The notes beneath the pieces are model-generated. The model was not told the origin of the DNA, did no database searches, and saw only the letters and a program-made list of their open reading frames with translations. 64,000 nt of DNA, from assembly GCF_001423405.1 (NCBI RefSeq), contig NZ_LMNS01000038.1:200801-264800 (forward strand). The letters run 5' to 3'. This stretch comes from Methylobacterium sp. Leaf123 (GTDB lineage Bacteria; Pseudomonadota; Alphaproteobacteria; Rhizobiales; Beijerinckiaceae). Position numbers and translations under genes: made by a program. Of the stretch, positions 1 through 9,144 are shown piece by piece; position 1 is the stretch's first letter, and every line of letters starts with the position of its first letter.

Positions 1-669
1 GGATGTCGCGATCTCGTACCTGCCCGACGAGCAGTAGAACAGATCCTGGAAGCAGGAATTGATCGAGTTGCACGGCGGCAGGCCGTAATACCGATCGGGA
101 TGGGTGCGGCCGACCTCGATGACGAGGCGGTCGTCGAGCAGCTTCTGCTGGTAGGTGAGCAGCGAGAGGCGGTTGTTATTGGGGTTGAACGGCGGCTGGT
201 AGCCGACCGTGGTGTCGCCGATATCGGCGGCCATGTTGAGGTTGCGGACGTTGCCGAAGAAGGTCTGCGTGAACTTGATGGTGCCGCCGGCGATATTGGC
301 GATGCGCTGCATGTCGGCGGTCATGGAGAGGACGAAGTAGGTCGAGTTCGACTGCTCACCGGTGCGCAGGCCGGCCGAAGGGTTGGCTTGGTAGAAGTTG
401 TAGATGTTGATGTCGAAGGTGAGCCCGCGCTCGGCCATATGGGTGGCCCAGGGGGCGAGCGGGCCGATGCGGACGGGATCGGCGGGTTTCTCGGCGATGC
501 GCGGATCGGTGCGCGGCTGGGTCTGGTCGTTGAACTGACCCACCGGCGAGGCTTGCTGCGCGAAGGCGCCGGTCGCGGTGGTGAGGCCTGCCGCCAGCAG
601 GGCGCCGGCTGTTCCGATCCCGACGCCGCGGCGGCGTCTGGCCCGTGTCTGTGTCACTCGCTCAAGCAT
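1..669 (-). CDS. fmdC: OprB-type outer-membrane porin, 3' end outside window
   Basis: The N-terminal 223 residues are present; the gene runs off the left edge. Residues 1-37 form a signal peptide (Arg-rich n-region, Ala/Gly-rich core, AFA cleavage site). The mature part has alternating aromatic/polar strands and, at residues 181-199, RLVIEVGRTHPDRYYGLPP, which resembles carbohydrate-selective OprB porins. In the Methylophilus fmd system the gene after fmdB encodes an amide/urea-inducible porin (FmdC). The position here, last in an fmd-urt operon, fits outer-membrane passage of short amides or urea. Substrate is inferred from context. The ATG at 667-669 is the natural start. Confidence 0.75.
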   Translation of the reverse strand, partial: MLERVTQTRARRRRGVGIGTAGALLAAGLTTATGAFAQQASPVGQFNDQTQPRTDPRIAEKPADPVRIGPLAPWATHMAERGLTFDINIYNFYQANPSAGLRTGEQSNSTYFVLSMTADMQRIANIAGGTIKFTQTFFGNVRNLNMAADIGDTTVGYQPPFNPNNNRLSLLTYQQKLLDDRLVIEVGRTHPDRYYGLPPCNSINSCFQDLFYCSSGRYEIATS

Positions 670-792
670 CGTCAGTCCCCAACCCGTCCTCTGCACCGGC
701 CTGCGCACTGGGTTCGTCCCGCTTGTCGTGTCGCGGCCGGCGGCTCCTCCACGGAGCTGTTCTTCGGTTCGATCCATCCTCCCGGAGGCGGA

Positions 793-820
793 GCGGCGGG
801 CACACCAGGGCGCCCGCCGC
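793..820. other. intergenic stem-loop between fmdB and fmdC
   Basis: GCGGCGGGC at 793-801 is exactly complementary to GCCCGCCGC at 812-820, with a 10-nt loop. There is no T-tract, so this is more likely an mRNA-stability or attenuation element than a terminator. The rest of 670-836 holds no gene. Confidence 0.4.
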
Positions 821-836
821 GGAGACGGCCCTTCGA

Positions 837-1154
837 TCAGTGGCTGATCATCCAGGGCCGCGCGTTCGGGAAGCTCTTGGCCGCCGCGGGTGCGGCGGAC
901 GTCTTCTTCGGCGAGCAGCAGCCGCAGCCGGCCCCGTGGGCCCCGGAGCGGCGCGGCTCGTGGCGGCTGCGCTCGTTGGTGGCGTGGGCGGCCTTCAGGC
1001 CGGCATCCATGCCGGAGATCCGCGGGGCGGTGAGGAAGGCCCGCTGACATTCCCCGCCGCAATCCGGGCAGTCATGCGGGTCCTTGAACTGCGCCATCGG
1101 GCGCAGCACCGTGAACGGACCACAGCTCTCGCAGGCGTAATCGTAGACGGGCAT
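837..1154 (-). CDS. fmdB: FmdB-family zinc-ribbon protein
   Basis: This 105-residue protein starts MPVYDYACESCG, the diagnostic N-terminus of the FmdB/CxxC_CXXC_SSSS family. Cysteines at 8, 11, 29 and 32 make a zinc ribbon. The tail is basic, Ala-rich and has a further GCGCC cluster. An ATG 18 codons upstream is in frame, but the family begins at MPVYDY. FmdB was described as a putative regulator of formamidase expression in Methylophilus; its biochemical role is unproved. It lies between fmdA and the porin, separated from fmdA by a strong hairpin. Confidence 0.85.
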   Translation of the reverse strand: MPVYDYACESCGPFTVLRPMAQFKDPHDCPDCGGECQRAFLTAPRISGMDAGLKAAHATNERSRHEPRRSGAHGAGCGCCSPKKTSAAPAAAKSFPNARPWMISH

Positions 1155-1182
1155 CTCAAGCACTCTCAGGCGAAGTGTGTGC

Positions 1183-1211
1183 GGTTTGCCGCCCGGAGAG
1201 GGCGGCAAACC
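1183..1211. other. strong stem-loop between fmdA and fmdB
   Basis: GGTTTGCCGCCC (1183-1194) pairs perfectly over 12 bp with GGGCGGCAAACC (1200-1211) across a 5-nt loop. It sits directly after the fmdA stop in transcription order. With no U-tract it is not a canonical terminator; it could protect the upstream fmdA message from 3' decay. Confidence 0.55.
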
Positions 1212-1218
1212 AAGAGAT

Positions 1219-2448
1219 TCAGAGATCCGGCGAGAGCGGCATCTGGATCGAGCCGTCGAGGAACTTCGTCGGCCCGGCCTCGGACGGGTTGATGTCGAAG
1301 TCGAAGATGCCCGTCGGAATCCAGAGCGTGGCGCAGGCGTTCGGGATATCGACGACGCCGGAGATGTGGCCCTGGACCGGGGCAGTGCCGAGGATCGAGT
1401 AGGCCTGGGCGCCCGAATAGCCGAACTTCTTCAGGTACTCGATCGCGTTGAGGCAGGCTTGGCGGTAGGCGACGGTGACGTCGAGGTAGTGCTGCTTGCC
1501 GTACTCATCGACCGAGACGCCCTCGAAGATCAGGTGATCGTCGTATTTCGGCGTCATCGGCGACGGCTTGAAGATCGGGTTCTTGATCCCGTATTTGGCC
1601 ATGCCATCCTTGATCAGGCTCACCTTGAGGTGGACCCAGCCCGCCATCTCGATGGCGCCGCAGAAGGTGATCTCGCCGTCGCCCTGGCTGAAATGCAGGT
1701 CGCCCATGGAGAGGCCGGCACCCGGCACGTAGACGGGGAAGTAGATCTTCGAGCCGCGCGACAGATCCTTGATGTCGCAATTGCCGCCATGCTCGCGCCC
1801 CGGCACCGTGCGGGCGCCCGTCGCCGCAGCGTTCTCCTTCGCGTCACCCTTCAGCCGGCCCATATGCGCGGTCGGGCCGAAGGGGAGGGTGGCGAGCGCC
1901 GGCACCCGGCTCGGATTGGTGTCGTAGAGCGCCTTCTCGCGGGTGTTCCAGGTCTCCAGCATCTTCGGATCGGGCAGGCAGCCGATCAGGCCGGGATGGA
2001 TCAGGCCGGGGAAGCGCACGCCGGGCACGTGGCGCGACTTGGTGAACATGCCCTCGAAATCCCAGATCGACTTCTGGGCCTGGGGGAAGTGTTCGTCGAG
2101 GAAGCCGCCGCCATTGTTCTTCGAGAAGAAGCCGTTGAAGCCCCACTGGCTCTCGGCCTTGGCGCCGATATCGAGCAGATCGACCACGAGAAGGTCGCCG
2201 GGCTCGGCGCCCTCGACGCCGATCGGACCCGACAGGAAGTGGACGATCGACAGGTCGATATCGCGCACGTCGTCGGCGGAATCGTTGTTCTTGATGAAGC
2301 CGCCGGTCCAATCGTAGGTCTCGACGATGAAGTCGTCGCCGGGCTTCACGGTGGCGACCATCGGAATGTCCGGGTGCCAGCGGTTGTGCACCATGTCGTT
2401 GTCGTAGGCCGACTGCGTGAGATCGACCTTGATCAGGGTCTCGGGCAT
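1219..2448 (-). CDS. fmdA: Formamidase (acetamidase/formamidase family)
   Basis: This 409-residue cytoplasmic enzyme hydrolyses formamide to formate and ammonia. It matches the acetamidase/formamidase family over its full length: MPETLIKVDL at the N-terminus, EHGGNCDIKDLSRG at 219-232 and GDLHFSQGDGEITFCGA at 249-265, which contains the conserved metal/active-site region. The start has a strong ribosome-binding site (GGAGAAAAGGAA directly before ATG). It is transcribed with the amide/urea transporter upstream and fmdB/porin downstream. In a methylotroph the formate can be oxidised for energy and the ammonia assimilated. Formamidase rather than acetamidase is favoured by the close match to FmdA. 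Confidence 0.93.
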   Translation of the reverse strand: MPETLIKVDLTQSAYDNDMVHNRWHPDIPMVATVKPGDDFIVETYDWTGGFIKNNDSADDVRDIDLSIVHFLSGPIGVEGAEPGDLLVVDLLDIGAKAESQWGFNGFFSKNNGGGFLDEHFPQAQKSIWDFEGMFTKSRHVPGVRFPGLIHPGLIGCLPDPKMLETWNTREKALYDTNPSRVPALATLPFGPTAHMGRLKGDAKENAAATGARTVPGREHGGNCDIKDLSRGSKIYFPVYVPGAGLSMGDLHFSQGDGEITFCGAIEMAGWVHLKVSLIKDGMAKYGIKNPIFKPSPMTPKYDDHLIFEGVSVDEYGKQHYLDVTVAYRQACLNAIEYLKKFGYSGAQAYSILGTAPVQGHISGVVDIPNACATLWIPTGIFDFDINPSEAGPTKFLDGSIQMPLSPDL

Positions 2449-2610
2449 TTCCTTTTCTCCTTTACTGTCCGAATTTCAGGCAGCCGTCCCCGTTGCGTGT
2501 CCGGCATGAGTCCGGCCGCCTCGTGGATCGTTGTTGTCGTTCTTCGTTCATCCGGCGCGGGTCGGCGTCGGATCGGTTCGGGCGGGTCGCCGGGGCGTCC
2601 CGCGGATGGC

Positions 2611-3627
2611 TCAGCTCGCGAGCAGCTCCTTCAGGGCCGCATCCAGCACCTTGATGTCATCGGGGGAGGTGCCGGGGCCGCCGGCGAAGTGGCCCCAATA
2701 GGTCTCAACCGTGCGCAGTTCCGCGTTCGGCATGTGCTCGACCTCGATGGCGCTGTCTTCCGGCGGGAAATACAGGTCGGTCGAGGCCGGCATCACGAAG
2801 GCCTTGGCCGTGATCGCGCCGAGCGCCTTCTTGAGATCACCGCCGTAGAGGTCGTTGGCCGAGATGTCGCCGTTCTGCCACGTCCAGAGCATGGCGAGCA
2901 GGTTGTTGGCGTCCTTCTCCAAGAGCCAGCCTTCCCAGAAGCCGACGAGGAAGTCTTCAAGCGAGGCGTAGCCCATCTGTTGCAGGTCGGCCTCGACCCG
3001 GTAGAAGGTCTGCGAGAAGCCCCAGCCGGCATAGACGCGGGCGGCGGCGCGCAGGCCCTTCTGCGGTTGTTCGGCGTAGAACCCGTCGGCGAAGGCGGCA
3101 TCCGCCTGGAGTGCGGCCTTGACGCCCTCCAGGAAGACGAAGTTGTGCCGCGAGCATTGGGCCGAGCCCTGGAAGGGCAGGATGCGCCCGACCATGTCAG
3201 GAAAGATCGCGCCCCAGTGGAAGGTCTGCAGCGCACCCATCGACCAGCCGGTGACGAGCTTGATCCGCTCGATGCCGAAGACTTCCGTGACCAGCCGGTG
3301 CTGCTGCACCACGTTGTCGTAGGCCGTGACCTTGGGAAAGCGCGGCCCGTTGAAGGGTGCCGGCGTGTTGCTCGGCGAGGACGACAACCCGTTGCCGAAC
3401 AGGTTCGGCACGATGATGAAGTACCGGTCCGGATCGAGCGCCTTGCCCGGCCCGATCAGCCACTCGTTCTCGAGATGCGTGCCGGAATACCAGCACGGAT
3501 AGACGATGACGTTGTCGCGTGCCGCGTTGAGCGTGCCGTAGGTCTTGTAGGCGAGCCGCGCGCCGCGGATCGTCTGCTTCGATTGCAGAACGACGTCGCC
3601 GAGCTCGAAGATCTCGTAATCGGCCAT
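2611..3627 (-). CDS. Alpha/beta hydrolase, homoserine O-acetyltransferase-like
   Basis: This 338-residue alpha/beta-hydrolase-fold protein resembles MetX. It has a nucleophile elbow TGWSMGA (Ser129), a probable acid in PASTDLYFPPEDS, and a catalytic His313 in YWGHFAGGPG. An ATG with GAGGA eight bases upstream fixes the start. It lies 11 bp after urtE and 162 bp before fmdA on the same strand. That position in an amide-uptake operon suggests an ester, amide or acyl-transfer reaction on an imported compound rather than methionine synthesis. I infer the role from location; the real substrate is unknown. Confidence 0.75.
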   Translation of the reverse strand: MADYEIFELGDVVLQSKQTIRGARLAYKTYGTLNAARDNVIVYPCWYSGTHLENEWLIGPGKALDPDRYFIIVPNLFGNGLSSSPSNTPAPFNGPRFPKVTAYDNVVQQHRLVTEVFGIERIKLVTGWSMGALQTFHWGAIFPDMVGRILPFQGSAQCSRHNFVFLEGVKAALQADAAFADGFYAEQPQKGLRAAARVYAGWGFSQTFYRVEADLQQMGYASLEDFLVGFWEGWLLEKDANNLLAMLWTWQNGDISANDLYGGDLKKALGAITAKAFVMPASTDLYFPPEDSAIEVEHMPNAELRTVETYWGHFAGGPGTSPDDIKVLDAALKELLAS

Positions 3628-3638
3628 CGCAACAATCC

Positions 3639-4385
3639 TCAGACCGAGAGGAAGCGGGCGACCTGCGCCTCGTCGATGTCGGCACGCAGACTCTCGTGGA
3701 CGATCGAGCCGTTCTCGATCACGAGAACCCGGTCGGCCACGTCCATGGCAAAGCTGAGCACTTGCTCCGAGACGACGATCGACAGACCGCGCTCGTCGCG
3801 AATCTTCTTCAGCGTACGCCCCATTTCGCGAATAATCGAGGGTTGAATACCCTCCGTCGGCTCGTCGAGAAGCAGAACCTTCGGGTTGCTGGCAAGCGCC
3901 CGGGCGATGGCGAGCTGCTGCTGCTGGCCGCCGGAGAGGTTGCCGCCGCGCCGGCCCTTCATCTCCAGCAGCACCGGGAACATCGTGTAGAGGTCCTGCG
4001 GCACCTTGCGCGAGCCGGTGACGGTGAGACCCGTCTCGATATTCTCCTGCACCGTCATGGTGGAGAAGATCATCCGGCCCTGCGGCACGTAGGCGAGGCC
4101 CTTGGCCACGCGGGCATGGCTCTTCAGGGCGGTGACGTCCGTGCCGTCGACGGTGATCGTGCCGGACTTCGTCGGCACGATGCCCATCAGCGTCTTCATG
4201 AGCGTCGACTTGCCCATGCCGTTGCGGCCCATCACGGCGACGATCTCGCCGGGCGCCACATAGAGGTCGATGCCGTGCAGAACCTCGCTCTGGCCGTAAG
4301 CCGAGTGGAGGTCGGAGATCGACAGAATGGCTTGCGTGCCGGGGACGACCGGCGGCACATGGGGGGAGGCGGAGGTCTGGAGCAT
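3639..4385 (-). CDS. urtE: Urea/short-chain amide ABC transporter ATPase UrtE
   Basis: This 248-residue LivF-type ABC ATPase has Walker A GRNGMGKST (53-61), signature LSGGQQQQLAIARAL and Walker B VLLLDEPTEG. The IQPSII tract after Walker B is typical of UrtE. It pairs with UrtD to energise the UrtB/UrtC permease at the inner membrane. It lies between urtD (13 bp) and the alpha/beta hydrolase (11 bp). Branched-chain amino-acid transport is a possible alternative from sequence alone, but the FmdD/UrtA-like binding protein and fmdA neighbours point to urea or short amides. Confidence 0.88.
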   Translation of the reverse strand: MLQTSASPHVPPVVPGTQAILSISDLHSAYGQSEVLHGIDLYVAPGEIVAVMGRNGMGKSTLMKTLMGIVPTKSGTITVDGTDVTALKSHARVAKGLAYVPQGRMIFSTMTVQENIETGLTVTGSRKVPQDLYTMFPVLLEMKGRRGGNLSGGQQQQLAIARALASNPKVLLLDEPTEGIQPSIIREMGRTLKKIRDERGLSIVVSEQVLSFAMDVADRVLVIENGSIVHESLRADIDEAQVARFLSV

Positions 4386-4398
4386 GATCCGTTCGCCT

Positions 4399-5187
<789 letters not shown>

Positions 5188-5198
5188 GGGTTTCGTCC

Positions 5199-6380
5199 TC
5201 ACTCGGCCGGGGTGCCGTGGGGCAGGGCGGAGCCGGCGACGGGCGCCAGACCCTTGGCCTTGCGGAACAGGCGGGGTTCGATGTGCTCGCGCCAGATGCC
5301 GGCGAGACCGTTGGGGAAGATCAGCACCACGGCGATGAACAGGCCGCCGAGGCCGAACAGCCAGAGATCGGGGAAGGATTCCGAAAAGCTCGTTTTGGCC
5401 CAGTTGACCAGCAGCGTTCCCCAGACCGCGCCGAAGAGCGAGAGGCGCCCGCCGACCGCGGTGTAGATCACCATCTCGACCGAGGGTACGATGCCGACGA
5501 AAGAGGGCGACATGAACCCGACCTGCAGGGTGAACATCGCCCCGCCGATCGCCGCGAAGGCGGCCGCGAGGCAGTAGGCGAACACCTTGAAGCCCGCCAC
5601 CGAGTAGCCCGAGAACCGGACCCGGTCCTCCTTCTCGCGCATGGCGACGAGGATGCGCCCGAGCTTCGACTTCTTCACGTACTGCGCCATCAGGATGCAG
5701 CCGATCAGCAGGCCGCCATTGACGAAGTAGAGGATGAACTTCGCGCTATCCTGGCGGATGTCCCAGCCGTGGAGGGTGCGCAGATCGGTGATGCCGTTGA
5801 TGCCGCCGGTATAGCCCTGCTGGCCGACGATCAGGATCGTCAAAATCGCGGCGATGGCCTGGGTGATGATGGCGAAATAGGTGCCGCCGACGCGGCGCTT
5901 GAACATCGCCACCGAGATGAGGAAGGCGAAAGCCACCGGCACCGCGACAACAAGGAGCAGCGTCAGCGGCAGGCTCTGGAACGGGTGCCAGAACCAGGGA
6001 AGCTCCGTGATCTGGTTCCAATCCATGAAGTCGGGAATGCCCGGCGTCGACTGGATTTTCGTATTTTCGACACTCGAAGCCTCAAGCTTCAAGTACATCG
6101 CCATACAATAACCGCCCAATCCGAAAAAAACGCCCTGGCCAAGGGAGAGGATGCCGGCATAGCCCCAGCAGATGACGAGGCCCAGCGCGACGAAGGCGTA
6201 GGTGAGATACTTGCCGACGAGGTTGAGGCGGAAGCCGTCGAGCATGAGCGGCAGGACCACCAGGATCACGCCGGCCAGCAGCGCAAGGCTGACCCACTCG
6301 ACCGGCTTCATGAAGGGGTTGTCGTTGACGGTGACCGCCTTCGACAGGGACTGAACGGGGCTCGTCTTTTGGTTCGTCAT
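5199..6380 (-). CDS. urtC: Urea/short-chain amide ABC permease UrtC
   Basis: This 393-residue LivM-type inner-membrane permease has about ten hydrophobic segments. ICWGYAGILSLGQGVFFGLG follows the family's conserved GxxSLGQ motif, and the C-terminal part holds the typical GVxWGTLLVN-like segment before the last helix. The ATG has GAGGAG about nine bases upstream, and it starts 14 bp after urtB ends. With UrtB it forms the translocation pore. The C-terminus is longer and more basic than in minimal LivM proteins, as in other UrtC members. Confidence 0.88.
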   Translation of the reverse strand: MTNQKTSPVQSLSKAVTVNDNPFMKPVEWVSLALLAGVILVVLPLMLDGFRLNLVGKYLTYAFVALGLVICWGYAGILSLGQGVFFGLGGYCMAMYLKLEASSVENTKIQSTPGIPDFMDWNQITELPWFWHPFQSLPLTLLLVVAVPVAFAFLISVAMFKRRVGGTYFAIITQAIAAILTILIVGQQGYTGGINGITDLRTLHGWDIRQDSAKFILYFVNGGLLIGCILMAQYVKKSKLGRILVAMREKEDRVRFSGYSVAGFKVFAYCLAAAFAAIGGAMFTLQVGFMSPSFVGIVPSVEMVIYTAVGGRLSLFGAVWGTLLVNWAKTSFSESFPDLWLFGLGGLFIAVVLIFPNGLAGIWREHIEPRLFRKAKGLAPVAGSALPHGTPAE

Positions 6381-6393
6381 GGGGGCGCGCTCC

Positions 6394-7320
6394 TCAGCGA
6401 CGGACCTTGAGGGTGAACAGGCCCTGCGGCCGCAGCATCAGGATTCCCACCACCGCGAGCAGGGTGAGCACCTTGGCCATCGAGCCGGAGAGGAAGAATT
6501 CGAGGGTGGATTGGGTCTGCGAGATCGAGAAGGCCGAGGCGATGGTGCCGAGCAGGCTCGCCGCGCCGCCGAAGACCACGATCAGGAAGGTATCGACGAT
6601 GTAGAGCTGGCCCGAGGTCGGCCCGGTTGAGCCGATCATCGTGAAGGCCGAGCCGGCGATGCCGGCAATGCCGCAGCCAAGGCCGAAGGTGGTGCGATCG
6701 ACCTTCTCGGTATCGATGCCGACGGCGCCCGCCATCGGGCGGTTGCCCATCACCGCGCGGATCTGCGCGCCGAAGCGCGAGCGGTACATCAGCACCGCGA
6801 CGCCAAGCGTGATGACGGTGGTGACCGCGATCACGAACAGGCCGTTGATCTGCACCTCGATGGAATCGGTGACGGGGATCGAGCCCATCATCCACGAGGG
6901 CAGTTCGACGCCGACCTCGCGCGGGCCGAAGATCGTGCGGTAGGCCTGCTGCAGGATCAGCGAGAGGCCCCAGGTCGCGAGCAGCGTGTCGAGCGGGCGC
7001 TTGTAGAGGTGGCGGATCAGCGCCCATTCCACCAGCATCCCCATCGCCCCGGACGCCAGGAAGGCGAGCGCCATGGCGACGAAGAAGTACGCGCCGAACA
7101 GCGAGGGCAGGTAGGTCTGGAAGAAGGTCGAGCAGAGATAGGTGACGTAGGCGCCCAGGATCATGAACTCGCCGTGGGCCATGTTGATGACGCCCATCTG
7201 GCCGAAGATGATCGCCAGGCCCAAAGCCATCAGCACGTAGACGGAAAACAGGATCAGACCTGCGAAGCCCTGCATCACGAAGATCGAGCTGAGGTCTGCG
7301 AGCGAATAGTCGCCGAACAT
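6394..7320 (-). CDS. urtB: Urea/short-chain amide ABC permease UrtB
   Basis: A LivH-type permease of 308 residues starting MFGDYSLADLSSIF. The GQMGVINMAHGEFMILGAY segment is the family signature. A GTG/ATG-opened extension 12 codons longer exists, but GGAGA seven bases before the ATG at 7318-7320 supports this start. It is separated from urtA by 207 bp that contain a palindromic repeat. In transcription order it follows the binding protein, as in urt and fmd operons. Confidence 0.88.
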   Translation of the reverse strand: MFGDYSLADLSSIFVMQGFAGLILFSVYVLMALGLAIIFGQMGVINMAHGEFMILGAYVTYLCSTFFQTYLPSLFGAYFFVAMALAFLASGAMGMLVEWALIRHLYKRPLDTLLATWGLSLILQQAYRTIFGPREVGVELPSWMMGSIPVTDSIEVQINGLFVIAVTTVITLGVAVLMYRSRFGAQIRAVMGNRPMAGAVGIDTEKVDRTTFGLGCGIAGIAGSAFTMIGSTGPTSGQLYIVDTFLIVVFGGAASLLGTIASAFSISQTQSTLEFFLSGSMAKVLTLLAVVGILMLRPQGLFTLKVRR

Positions 7321-7376
7321 GGTGTGATCTCCGATCCGGCCCGGACAGGCCTTCACTCGGTCAATCCATCCAGATC

Positions 7377-7491
7377 ACCTCATCCTGAGGTGCCGGAGCG
7401 TAGCGGAGGCCTCGAAGGAGGCCTCCGGCGTGCGCGAGATCCCTGGCCCCCTCCTCCGAGGGCCGCGGGCGCGGCCACCTCAGGATGAGGT
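7377..7491. repeat. palindromic intergenic repeat, copy 1
   Basis: ACCTCATCCTGAGGTG at 7377-7392 is the exact reverse complement of 7476-7491, enclosing GC-rich imperfect hairpin sequence (CCTCGAAGG and related elements). A second member of the family lies at 29934-30040. Position between urtA and urtB suggests a REP-like element that stabilises the urtA message and lowers read-through to the permease genes. Confidence 0.85.
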
Positions 7492-7527
7492 CAGGGGAGG
7501 GGATCAGCCCTGCAAGACGTAGGCCGA

Positions 7528-8781
7528 CTACTGGTAGCCCTTCGGGAAGGGGTTCGGCTCGATCAGCTCGGGGCTCTCGTAGACCACCTCGAACTGGCCG
7601 CTCGGCAGGGCCTTGGCGACGCGGGTCTTCGACCAGAGGTGATGGTTCGGGTGCACCTTCACGTAGCCTTCCGGCGCTTCCTTGAACTCGATATCGGCGG
7701 AGGCCGCGGCGACCTTGTCGACATCGAAGGAGCCGGCCTTCTCCACCGCCATCTTCCATAGGAACGGGCCGAGATAGGCGGCCTGGGTCACGTCGCCGAT
7801 GACGGTCTTGTCGCCCCACATCTTCTTGAAGGCGGCCACGAACTTCTCGTTGTTCGGGTTCTTGAGCGACTGGAAGTACTTCATGCAGGAATAAGCGCCG
7901 GCGATGTTGTCGCCGCCGATGCCGTCGATCTCGTCCTCGGTCACCGAGATCGTCAGCAGGGTCTGCTTGTTGAGGTCGATGCCCGCCGCCTTGAGCTGCT
8001 TGTAGAAGGCCACGTTCGAGCCGCCGACCACGTCGGCGAAGATCACGTCCGGCTTCTTGAGCTTGATCTTGTTGATGACGGAATTGAACTGGGTGTGGCC
8101 GAGCGGGAAGTATTCCTCACCGGCAACCGTGCCCTTGAGCACGTTCTCGATGTGCTTGCGGGCGATCTTGTTCGAGGTGCGCGGCCAGATGTAATCCGAG
8201 CCGACCATGAAGAACGACTTGGCGCCCTTCTCCTTGGCCACCCAATCGAGCGAGGCGAGGATCTGCTGGGTCGCCTCCTGGCCGGTATAGATCACGTTCT
8301 TGGACTGCTCCAGGCCCTCGTAGAAGGTCGGGTAGTAGAGCAGGCCGTTATACTGTTCGAAGACCGGCAGCGCGGCTTTGCGCGAGGCGGAAGTCCAGCA
8401 GCCCATCACCGCGGCGCAATGGTCGTTGACGAGGAGCTTCTTGGCCTTCTCGGCGAAGGTCGGCCAATCGGAGGCGCCGTCCTCCTGGATCACCTTGATC
8501 TTGCGGCCGAGCACACCGCCCATCTCGTTGATCTGGGCGATGGCGAGCTTCTCGGCCTGGATCGAGCCGGTCTCGGAGATCGCCATGGTGCCGGTCGCCG
8601 AGTGCAGGATGCCGACCGTGACCTCCGTGTCGGTCACCGCGAGCCCGGTCGTGTTGACGGCCGAGGTCGGCGCGGCGGCAAACGCCATCCGTGGCATCAT
8701 CGCCAGCGCGGGAAGCCCCGCGAGACCCATGAGAAGCTTGCGCCGCAGGGCCGAGTCCAGGCCCTTCTTGTCGTCCGCCAT
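7528..8781 (-). CDS. urtA: Periplasmic urea/short-chain amide binding protein (UrtA/FmdD)
   Basis: This 417-residue type I periplasmic binding protein has a signal peptide over roughly residues 1-35 (RKLLMGLAGLPALAMM then AFA). The mature start TVGILHSATGTMAISETGS, plus GCWTSASRKAALPVFEQ and LLYYPTFYEGLEQSKN, match the UrtA/FmdD/AmiC branch rather than LivJ. It captures urea or short amides for UrtBCDE. It is the first gene of the minus-strand operon, and its upstream region carries an inverted repeat likely to be an operator. UrtA versus FmdD is a naming question; substrate preference cannot be read from sequence. Confidence 0.88.
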   Translation of the reverse strand: MADDKKGLDSALRRKLLMGLAGLPALAMMPRMAFAAAPTSAVNTTGLAVTDTEVTVGILHSATGTMAISETGSIQAEKLAIAQINEMGGVLGRKIKVIQEDGASDWPTFAEKAKKLLVNDHCAAVMGCWTSASRKAALPVFEQYNGLLYYPTFYEGLEQSKNVIYTGQEATQQILASLDWVAKEKGAKSFFMVGSDYIWPRTSNKIARKHIENVLKGTVAGEEYFPLGHTQFNSVINKIKLKKPDVIFADVVGGSNVAFYKQLKAAGIDLNKQTLLTISVTEDEIDGIGGDNIAGAYSCMKYFQSLKNPNNEKFVAAFKKMWGDKTVIGDVTQAAYLGPFLWKMAVEKAGSFDVDKVAAASADIEFKEAPEGYVKVHPNHHLWSKTRVAKALPSGQFEVVYESPELIEPNPFPKGYQ

Positions 8782-8877
8782 CGTGCCTCAACCCCTGATC
8801 TGGCTTCGGCACGGCTCTGCCGGTCGGCGGCCGTGCTCGAACGAGGGGAAGGCTAGGCTTGATGGCGGGCCACGGCC

Positions 8878-8897
8878 CATACGCTGTTTTGCGTATG
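8878..8897. promoter_or_regulatory. candidate operator upstream of urtA
   Basis: CATACGC-N6-GCGTATG is a perfect 7-bp inverted repeat about 97-116 bp upstream of the urtA start. The arm length and symmetry suit a dimeric LuxR/NarL-type response regulator such as the one encoded at 12539-13441. Binding is inferred. Confidence 0.45.
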
Positions 8898-8960
8898 TCC
8901 GCCCGGCAGACCGGGCCGTAGCGTGCCGCTCTCGATTCCGTGAGCGCCGACCGTTAGACC

Positions 8961-9002
8961 ATCGTCCCGAAAGGTGGTCGCCGGCTTTCGGAAAGAGACG
9001 AT
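8961..9002. repeat. dispersed Rhizobiales-type repeat (CCGAAAG...CTTTCGG), copy 1
   Basis: CCGAAAGGT-N5-CCGGCTTTCGG (8967-8991), flanked by complementary ATCGTC/GACGAT. A near-identical 25-nt core recurs at 13520-13544 with only the central bases changed. Such elements are common in Rhizobiales intergenic DNA. Confidence 0.65.
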
Positions 9003-9016
9003 GAAAAAACAGAAAG

Positions 9017-9059
9017 CCAGAGCATCGTCCTGGACCCGATTTCGGAGACGATGCTCTGG
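9017..9059. repeat. perfect 13-bp inverted repeat
   Basis: CCAGAGCATCGTC (9017-9029) and GACGATGCTCTGG (9047-9059) are exact reverse complements with a 17-nt spacer. It lies 86 bp before the proposed kinase start and may be part of the same dispersed repeat or a leader hairpin. Confidence 0.55.
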
Positions 9060-9144
9060 GGATGGAGCGTGCAGCGCCGTGACGGACCACTCGGGCGGCA
9101 CATCCGTTGCAAGCCGGTGATCCGCCCATCGTGAGGACGGCCCC

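Larger units (their letters stand above)
8782..9144. promoter_or_regulatory. divergent control region of urt-fmd operon and sensor kinase
   Basis: 363 bp without a convincing gene. It contains an inverted repeat at 8878-8897, a dispersed repeat at 8961-9002 and a perfect hairpin at 9017-9059. All promoters of the amide operon and of the kinase must lie here. I could not assign -35/-10 or sigma-54 elements with confidence. Confidence 0.6.

Noticed and set aside
1177..3846. 889-codon open frame on the plus strand antisense to fmdA and the hydrolase
   Set aside because: It is a by-product of GC-rich codon bias; its translation is Arg/Gly/Asp-rich without domains, whereas the minus-strand genes have clear families.
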